From: CAYLPU01 sp964385635
GTDB lineage: Bacteria > Chloroflexota > Anaerolineae > B4-G1
Direction: 5' to 3'
DNA: 11,826 bases
NCBI GenBank assembly: GCA_964385635.1
Contig: CAYLPU010000132.1
Coordinates: forward strand, 1 to 11,826
The notes under the pieces are model-generated. The model made no database searches. It was not told where the DNA came from and worked only from the letters and a program-made list of their open reading frames with translations. The first letter of the stretch is position 1; every line of letters starts with the position of its first letter. Both the position numbers and the translations under genes were made by a program. This document shows positions 7,231-11,826 of this stretch, piece after piece.

Positions 7231-7311
7231 GTGAACCAACTCAACATCGAACAAACCCTCCCCCTGCTCCACCTCAACCAACTCGCCGAGCAGGAGAAGA
7301 TAGCACCTTGA
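7231..7311 (+). CDS. Possible 26-residue ORF or 5' gene remnant before the methyltransferase gene
   Basis: A GTG preceded by AAAGG opens a 26-codon frame (MNQLNIEQTLPLLHLNQLAE, then QEKIAP) ending 13 bases before the methyltransferase GTG. It may be a leader peptide, the 5' stub of a deleted gene, or nothing. No family is recognised. Confidence -1.
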   Translation: MNQLNIEQTLPLLHLNQLAEQEKIAP

Positions 7312-7324
7312 AGCGAGGAACCCG

Positions 7325-9841
7325 GTGACGCGAACCAGCATCGAACGCCATTTTCCGGTCAACGAGATCAGCGCCCTGGTGCGGGTGGAGCGCAATCACG
7401 ACTCGCGCCCACCGCTCTACCTGCACAAATGGTGGGCACGGCGCTTTGGCTCCGTTTTCCGCTCCATCATTCTGGCTACGTTCCTGCCGCCGGAGGAGAA
7501 CGCCTGGGAGCATCACTACCAGCACACCGACTTTGACGGCAAAATCATCCTTGATCCCTTTATGGGGGGCGGCACGACCGTCTTCGAGGCGCTGCGCCTG
7601 GGCTGCCAGGTGGTGGGCTGCGACGTCAACCCTGTCGCCTGGTGGACGGTAAAGGCCGCTATTGAGCAGCCGGAGAGCACCCAGGCTCTGTGGAGCGGTT
7701 TCCGGCAACTGGACGAGACGGTAGGGCAACGCATCCGCAGGTTATACCAGACCCGTTGCCCCAGGTGCGGCCGCCCGGCCGACGTTGTCCACGTTCGCTG
7801 GGTCAAGGTGGTGCCCTGCAAGGCCTGCGGGGAGCAGGTCCGGCTGCACGGTGACTACGTGCTGGGCCGGCGGGGCAAGGAGTACGCGGTCTTCTGTCCT
7901 GACTGCGGCGAAGTCATCAAAACGCACGAGCCCAACGAGATGCACCATTGTCCATCGTGCGGCACCCGGTTTGTGCCCAGGGATGGCGTTGCCCGCGGCG
8001 GCTCCTTCACCTGCCCGACCCCTGATTGTGGACAGCGCCAATCGGTATTGGGAGCACAGCCGGAGGGGCAACCTCCTCGATTTGAGATGTACGCTGTAGT
8101 CTACGAGTGCCCCGTGCACGGCTGGGACATCAAGAGCGTGAGCGAGGAGGATCGTGCTACCTATCTTGACGCCGTGCAGACTTTTAAGCGAACCGGGCAT
8201 TCGCTCCCTATCCCCACCCAATCCATCCCACCTGGGCTGAAGACCGATACGCTGCTGCAATACGGTTACACTCAATGGCATCAGATGTTTACCCCGCGCC
8301 AATTGCTGGCCCTGGGCTGGCTGGTCGAGGCAATCCAGGGTCTGCCGCTAGAGGTGCGGGACGTATTCGTTACTCTCTTCTCTGACTCGCTGAACTATAA
8401 CACGCTTTTCTGCACCAGTCATCCTCTGCGACCTGCTTCTATAGGCCGCGTCTTTACTCATCATGCCTTTATTCCACCGACTGAGGCAGTGGAGAACAAT
8501 CCCTGGGGGCACAAGCGTCGCTCAGGCACCTATCCCGCGTTGTTCGAGGGTGCCTTGAGAGCGCACCGCTACCGCCAGCAGCCTTTCGAGCGGCGATTAA
8601 CGCCCGAAGCATCCTCAGCCACCAAGGCTGTGTTCATCCCAGGGGAGCGGGTAGACGGCCGTCTGGCCGAGGATTTTCAGGAGTTAGCACATACTGACAA
8701 AAACGCACTGCTCCTGTGCCAGTCGTCGGAAGACCTACCCCTGCCCGACCGCAGCGTGGACGCCGTGATCACCGATCCTCCCTATTTCGACAACGTGATG
8801 TACGGCGAACTCTCGGACTTTTTCTACGTCTGGCTGCGGTTGTTCCTGAAGGATCGCTATTCTTTCTTCGCTTCCAATCACACACCCAAAATGGCCGAGA
8901 TCGTCAAGAATGAGAAAGGTGGTAAAGACCAGGACTTTTTCCTGTCGGGATTGGCCCAGGTTTTCAGCGAGGCGCACCGGATTCTGAAGGACGAAGGGCT
9001 GATGACTTTCACCTTTCACCACAAGGAGCACGAGGCCTGGAGCAGCGTGATGGGCGCGGTGCTGGATGCCGGTTTTTACGTCAGTGCCATCTATCCCGTC
9101 CACTCCGAGCAGCCGACTTCGATCCACATCCGTGATCAACAGTCCATCGAGTATGATTCCGTCGTCGTCTGCCGCAAGCGCGTAGGCGATGGTCACATCA
9201 GTTGGGAGCAACTGGAGGACCAGATCCACTTCCAGGCCGCCGGGACCCTGCGCCAGTTGCAGGCCACCGGCCCTGGCCTCAGTCGCGCCGACGTCTCCGT
9301 CATCGTCCTGGGCAAGTGCCTGGAACTCTACTCCAAACATTATCCTGATGTGATGGAGGGAGATCGGCCCGTGCAGGTGGAGGAGGCCGTCATGCGGCTG
9401 TGGACCATCATCGACTCGCTGGCTGCCGAGGAAGTGACGAGCCGTCTGCCAACCGGGCTGGACGAGATCACCAAAGCCTACGCCATCACGCTGGCTGGCC
9501 GCCTTGAGATGGAGTTTGATGAACTGAACAAACGGTTGCGCCATCGAGGCCTGAGTACGGCGATCTTCAGCGACGAACGGTTGGTCGAGATCGCCGGTAA
9601 GACGGTGCGGGTGGTGGAGCCGGTCGAGCGCACGGAATACATTGAGGACAGAGTGGAACGGGGGCAGCCGCTTCGGGACATTGATCGCGTCCACTACCTC
9701 TACGCCGAATACCGCTACGGGGCCAATTTTAGGCAGGTGCGCGAGCGGTTCCGTTCCCAGGCTTTGGACGAACTGTGCCGCTACCTGGCTGAAGTGACCG
9801 GTGATACCATCTACGACAAAATCGTGGAGGCGGCGTTCTGA
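7325..9841 (+). CDS. DUF1156 Zn-ribbon adenine-specific DNA methyltransferase (PglXI-like, COG1743)
   Basis: This 838-residue protein is predicted to transfer methyl groups from SAM to adenine in DNA, marking self DNA for a BREX/Pgl-type system. The N-terminal DUF1156 region has the typical FPVNEIS and LHKWWARR (33-40). The SAM-binding motif I is DPFMGGGTT (77-85), followed by GCDVNPVAWW. Four CxxC pairs (145/148, 165/168, 191/194, 209/212) plus Cys230 and Cys235 form zinc-ribbon-like inserts. The catalytic motif IV is DPPY (484-487) in VITDPPYFDNVMYGELSDFF. This order (motif I before IV, Zn-ribbon between) and the length fit COG1743. The start is a GTG with GAGGA five bases upstream; no better start is near. 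Its stop overlaps the next ATG by one base (TGATG). The protein looks intact. Confidence -1.
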   Translation: MTRTSIERHFPVNEISALVRVERNHDSRPPLYLHKWWARRFGSVFRSIILATFLPPEENAWEHHYQHTDFDGKIILDPFMGGGTTVFEALRLGCQVVGCDVNPVAWWTVKAAIEQPESTQALWSGFRQLDETVGQRIRRLYQTRCPRCGRPADVVHVRWVKVVPCKACGEQVRLHGDYVLGRRGKEYAVFCPDCGEVIKTHEPNEMHHCPSCGTRFVPRDGVARGGSFTCPTPDCGQRQSVLGAQPEGQPPRFEMYAVVYECPVHGWDIKSVSEEDRATYLDAVQTFKRTGHSLPIPTQSIPPGLKTDTLLQYGYTQWHQMFTPRQLLALGWLVEAIQGLPLEVRDVFVTLFSDSLNYNTLFCTSHPLRPASIGRVFTHHAFIPPTEAVENNPWGHKRRSGTYPALFEGALRAHRYRQQPFERRLTPEASSATKAVFIPGERVDGRLAEDFQELAHTDKNALLLCQSSEDLPLPDRSVDAVITDPPYFDNVMYGELSDFFYVWLRLFLKDRYSFFASNHTPKMAEIVKNEKGGKDQDFFLSGLAQVFSEAHRILKDEGLMTFTFHHKEHEAWSSVMGAVLDAGFYVSAIYPVHSEQPTSIHIRDQQSIEYDSVVVCRKRVGDGHISWEQLEDQIHFQAAGTLRQLQATGPGLSRADVSVIVLGKCLELYSKHYPDVMEGDRPVQVEEAVMRLWTIIDSLAAEEVTSRLPTGLDEITKAYAITLAGRLEMEFDELNKRLRHRGLSTAIFSDERLVEIAGKTVRVVEPVERTEYIEDRVERGQPLRDIDRVHYLYAEYRYGANFRQVRERFRSQALDELCRYLAEVTGDTIYDKIVEAAF

Positions 9842-10239
9842 TGGAATCAGGAGCCTACAACATCGTCGAAAGGGCGACGGCCTATCCCCCCTATCCGACC
9901 CGGTTGAGCATCGTCGAGTTCCTGCGTCTGGCCTGGCGCGAGCAGCCGCCGCCAGCGCGAGCGGTCACTGTCACCGGCCTGGACACGCTATTGGCCAGCG
10001 TGCCACGGAACGAGCGGCCAGACGTGGCTCGCCTCGTCCGGGAGACGCTGCAAGACGTGGCTAACCTGATGGCCAATCGCCGTCAGACAGTGCAGTTTGT
10101 CCTGCGGGGCCGGATAGATCGGGGGCAATTCTTCGAGGTGCGCCAACCTGACGGTGAATTCGTCAACCTGAGCGCTATCTTCGGCACCCGCCTGCACCAG
10201 GAAGCCAACGACTGGCTGGTAGCGCCATTGTGGATCTGA
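9841..10239 (+). CDS. Small protein coupled to the DUF1156 methyltransferase, unknown function
   Basis: The ATG at 9841 shares its A with the methyltransferase stop codon (TGATG), so the gene is co-translated. The 132-residue protein has a mostly helical N-terminal two thirds (for example SIVEFLRLAWRE and DVARLVRETLQDVANLMA) and a probably beta-rich C-terminus (VQFVLRGRIDRGQFFEVRQP). It has no cysteines, membrane segments or catalytic motif, and I do not recognise the family. Position suggests an accessory subunit or inhibitor of the methyltransferase or of a DUF499-type ATPase. It is the last gene of the defence island here; the DUF499 gene that might be expected next is instead found at the left end of the window. 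Confidence -1.
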   Translation: MESGAYNIVERATAYPPYPTRLSIVEFLRLAWREQPPPARAVTVTGLDTLLASVPRNERPDVARLVRETLQDVANLMANRRQTVQFVLRGRIDRGQFFEVRQPDGEFVNLSAIFGTRLHQEANDWLVAPLWI

Positions 10240-10275
10240 ATCAGAGATCTGTGAGAACCCGTTTCATCTGTGTGT

Positions 10276-10284
10276 ATCCGTGTG
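10276..10284 (+). repeat. Left copy of 9-bp target-site duplication
   Basis: ATCCGTGTG abuts the left end of the MITE-like element exactly and is repeated without mismatch at 10406-10414. The surrounding sequence (CATCTGTGTGTATCCGTGTG) is itself a GTGT-rich intergenic motif, which slightly raises the chance of a coincidental match. Confidence -1.
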
Positions 10285-10405
10285 CAGCAATTCCCGTTTT
10301 AAGGTCGCACCGCCGTAAAACAGACGGTGCTGGTCGCTTTTTGTCCCAGCATCGGCTCTTTTAGGCCGATGCGCTTGAGCAAAATTCCCAAAGCGGGAAC
10401 TGCTG
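10285..10405. mobile_element. MITE-like element, 121 bp, with terminal inverted repeats
   Basis: The ends are CAGCAATTCCCG (10285-10296) and CGGGAACTGCTG (10394-10405), inverted repeats matching at 11 of 12 positions. Extended to 19 positions they match at 15, with only transition differences. ATCCGTGTG lies directly outside both ends, a perfect 9-bp target-site duplication. Inside are two hairpins: GCACCG...CGGTGC (10307-10330) and GCATCGGC-8 nt-GCCGATGC (10349-10372). No coding frame is present, so the element would be non-autonomous and need a transposase elsewhere. A 9-bp duplication fits several IS groups; I cannot name the parent family. Confidence -1.
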
Positions 10406-10414
10406 ATCCGTGTG
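10406..10414 (+). repeat. Right copy of 9-bp target-site duplication
   Basis: This exact copy of ATCCGTGTG abuts the right terminal inverted repeat. Removing the element and one copy restores a continuous GTGT-rich sequence. From here to the tgt start (10415-10505) I see no gene and no convincing promoter or terminator. Confidence -1.
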
Positions 10415-10505
10415 CTATTTGTGCCTGTTTTGGGAAGAGCCTGAGTAATTCCATGTGGAATGACATCGCACTCTGGCTGCAACAACCCGACGAGTAAGAA
10501 AAAAG

Positions 10506-11609
10506 GTGTTTCGTTTCGCTCTCCTAACCACCGACGGCCGTGCCCGCGCCGGGATGCTCCAGACTCCCCACGGGCAAGTGCCCACGCCGGTCTTTATGCC
10601 CGTCGGCACCAAGGCCACCGTCAAGGCGGTCTCCCCACGCGACCTGCACGATTTGGGTGCGACGGTCGTCTTGGCCAACACCTACCACCTGTACCTGCGC
10701 CCAGGCGACGAACGCATCGCCCAGTTGGGTGGCCTGCACACCTTTATGGCCTGGGACGGCCCTATCCTCACCGACTCCGGTGGCTACCAGGTCTTCAGCC
10801 TGGCCCAACGGCGCAAGATCGACGCCGGCGGAGTGACCTTCCGCTCCCACATAGACGGCTCCGAGCACCGCTTCACCCCGGAGAAGGTTATCGCCATCCA
10901 GGAGAACCTGGGGGCCGACATTGTCACCTGTCTGGACGAGTGCGCCGAGCCTCTCGACTACGACTACAACGTCGAGGCACTGGCCCGCACCCACGCCTGG
11001 GCCAGGCGCTGCAAGGCCGCGAAAAGCCGGTGCGATCAAGCCCTCTTCGGCATTGTCCAGGGCGGTGCCTTCTCCGACCTGCGGGAGCAATCGGCCCGCT
11101 TCCTGACCGGCCTGGGCTTCGACGGCTACGCCATCGGGGGGCTGAGCGTGGGCGAGACCAAGGCGCAGATGCACGGTGTGCTGGAACTTCTCGACCGGCT
11201 TCTCCCGGCTGACCAGCCTCGTTACCTGATGGGCGTCGGCACGCCGGAGGACCTGGTGGAGTGCGTGGCGCGGGGGGTGGACATGTTCGACTGCGTGCTC
11301 CCCACGCGGCTGGCCCGCAACGGCGGGGCGCTCACCCGCGCCGGCCGGATCAACCTGCGCAACGCCCGCTTCGCCGACGACCCCGAACCGCTGGAGGCCG
11401 GCTGCGCCTGCTACGCCTGCACCTACTTCAGCCGTGCCTACGTCCGCCACCTGACCACCTCCAACGAGATCCTGGGCCACCATCTGCTCACCCTGCACAA
11501 TCTGCACCTGATGCTCACCATCGGACGGGAGATCCGGGAGGCCATCCTGAAAGGGCGGTTCCAGGCGTACCGGGAGGAATTCTGGCGGAGAATGAACTAT
11601 GAACTATGA
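10506..11609 (+). CDS. tgt: Queuine/preQ1 tRNA-guanine transglycosylase
   Basis: Tgt exchanges the wobble guanine (position 34) of tRNAs with GUN anticodons for preQ1 in bacteria, on the path to queuosine; it acts in the cytosol. The 367-residue length is typical. The GTG start gives FRFALLTTDGRARAG, aligning directly with the N-terminus of known Tgt proteins, and no other in-frame ATG, GTG or TTG lies between 10506 and the TGA at 10461. Asp90 in ILTDSGGYQVFS is the general acid/base and Asp262 in MFDCVLPTR the nucleophile. Zinc ligands are Cys300, Cys302, Cys305 and His331. IQGGAF-type and GGLSVGE substrate-pocket motifs are present (FGIVQGG at 181-187, GGLSVGE at 211-217). The last codons and stop lie in a heptanucleotide repeat. 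It is a housekeeping gene that marks the right border of the defence island. Confidence -1.
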   Translation: MFRFALLTTDGRARAGMLQTPHGQVPTPVFMPVGTKATVKAVSPRDLHDLGATVVLANTYHLYLRPGDERIAQLGGLHTFMAWDGPILTDSGGYQVFSLAQRRKIDAGGVTFRSHIDGSEHRFTPEKVIAIQENLGADIVTCLDECAEPLDYDYNVEALARTHAWARRCKAAKSRCDQALFGIVQGGAFSDLREQSARFLTGLGFDGYAIGGLSVGETKAQMHGVLELLDRLLPADQPRYLMGVGTPEDLVECVARGVDMFDCVLPTRLARNGGALTRAGRINLRNARFADDPEPLEAGCACYACTYFSRAYVRHLTTSNEILGHHLLTLHNLHLMLTIGREIREAILKGRFQAYREEFWRRMNYEL

Positions 11610-11647
11610 ACAATGACAAATGACAAATGACAAATGACAAATGACAA
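11592..11647 (+). repeat. Heptanucleotide tandem repeat across the tgt stop codon
   Basis: Eight consecutive 7-base units are present: ATGAACT twice, ATGAACA once and ATGACAA five times (the last five at 11613-11647). The first units encode the last residues of Tgt (MNYEL) and its TGA. A 7-base period is not a multiple of three, so copy changes move frames. Similar short heptamers occur between genes in several filamentous bacteria. Confidence -1.
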
Positions 11648-11826
11648 ACGGCAAGTGGTGATACGCTTCTTACCGGGGATGGCTGCTATTGTCATTATCC
11701 TATTGTTACCCTGCTCCGCTCCTCTGACCCCCTGGCAGGTCTACGCCTTTTACGGCGGTTCCTTTGCCCTGCTTCCCTCTTCTTCCTCGCTTCCCGCTTC
11801 CTCCTCTCCCTCTCTCCCTCTCTCCC
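11634..11826 (+). CDS. Possible secreted or membrane protein, N-terminal part, runs off the window
   Basis: The ATG of the fourth ATGACAA unit opens a frame that stays open to the end of the window (64 codons). It begins MTNDKRQVVIRFLPG and continues with a hydrophobic stretch (MAAIVIILLLPCSA) like a signal peptide or anchor. In-frame GTGs at 11655 and 11658 are alternative starts. The visible C-terminal part is a Ser/Pro/Leu low-complexity run produced by the polypyrimidine tract, which weakens the case. There is no clear ribosome site and no family recognition. It may equally be non-coding. Confidence -1.
   Translation, partial: MTNDKRQVVIRFLPGMAAIVIILLLPCSAPLTPWQVYAFYGGSFALLPSSSSLPASSSPSLPLS
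11772..11826 (+). repeat. Polypyrimidine low-complexity tract
   Basis: Apart from two G residues (11789 and 11796) this 55-base stretch is only C and T, ending in repeats of CCCTCTCT. It runs into the window edge. Such tracts are common between genes and can also interrupt assemblies. Confidence -1.

Noticed and set aside
8735..9694. Antisense frame of 319 codons opposite the methyltransferase gene
   Set aside because: It is a shadow of the + strand gene, with no recognisable motifs, while the + strand carries DPPY and the conserved methyltransferase core.
10307..10341. Intrinsic terminator (hairpin, then TTTTT)
   Set aside because: The six-base stem has a 12-base loop, and the T run starts seven bases later. 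The hairpin belongs to the MITE-like element and is not a convincing terminator.
10524..11507. Antisense frame of 327 codons opposite tgt
   Set aside because: It is a shadow of a clear Tgt coding sequence with all catalytic and zinc residues.
11613..11647. Phase-variable switch of the downstream ORF by ATGACAA copy number
   Set aside because: The penultimate unit's ATG keeps the same distance to the ORF whatever the copy number, so unit gain or loss would not turn it off.

Overview
The window is a GC-rich stretch (roughly 60% by eye) with every gene on the + strand and a 100-base run of N inside one gene, so it comes from a draft or metagenome-derived assembly. The source is probably an environmental bacterium, possibly Chloroflexota. 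That guess rests on the mix of a DUF499/DUF1156/PglZ defence locus, a NACHT-HEAT protein, a REP-associated transposase and intergenic simple repeats. No rRNA or unambiguous taxonomic marker is present, so it is inference.

Left part (1-3415): the 3' end of a large DUF499 (BrxC/PglY-like) ATPase gene is followed by REP-like palindromic repeats and a REP-associated tyrosine transposase (RAYT) gene broken by one in-frame amber codon. A third REP copy then leads into a compact PglZ-domain gene, a translationally coupled gene for a 117-residue helical protein of unknown function, and a 96-base remnant of a second pglZ 3' end.

Middle part (3562-7090): a two-gene module. The first gene encodes a NACHT NTPase with an N-terminal hydrophobic segment and a C-terminal array of near-identical 33-residue HEAT-like repeats, interrupted by the assembly gap. 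The second, overlapping it by ATGA, encodes a two-TM membrane protein with an unrecognised cytosolic domain. This pair resembles a bacterial NLR-like (bNACHT) defence unit with a dedicated membrane partner and is the best candidate here for something undescribed.

Right part (7091-10239): a short stretch with possible gene remnants, then a DUF1156 Zn-ribbon adenine-specific DNA methyltransferase (PglXI-like, COG1743) overlapping by one base a gene for a 132-residue protein of unknown function. DUF499 ATPase, PglZ and DUF1156 methyltransferase are components of BREX/Pgl-type phage-exclusion loci (closest to BREX type 3 as I recall it). The helicase, BrxF-like and BrxA-like parts are not in the window. 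The NACHT pair therefore sits inside a BREX-like locus.

Far right (10240-11826): the island ends at a housekeeping gene, tgt (tRNA-guanine transglycosylase). The gap before tgt holds a 121-bp MITE-like element with imperfect terminal inverted repeats and a perfect 9-bp target-site duplication. A heptanucleotide repeat straddles the tgt stop codon and supplies the start codon of a possible signal-peptide gene that runs off the window into a polypyrimidine tract.
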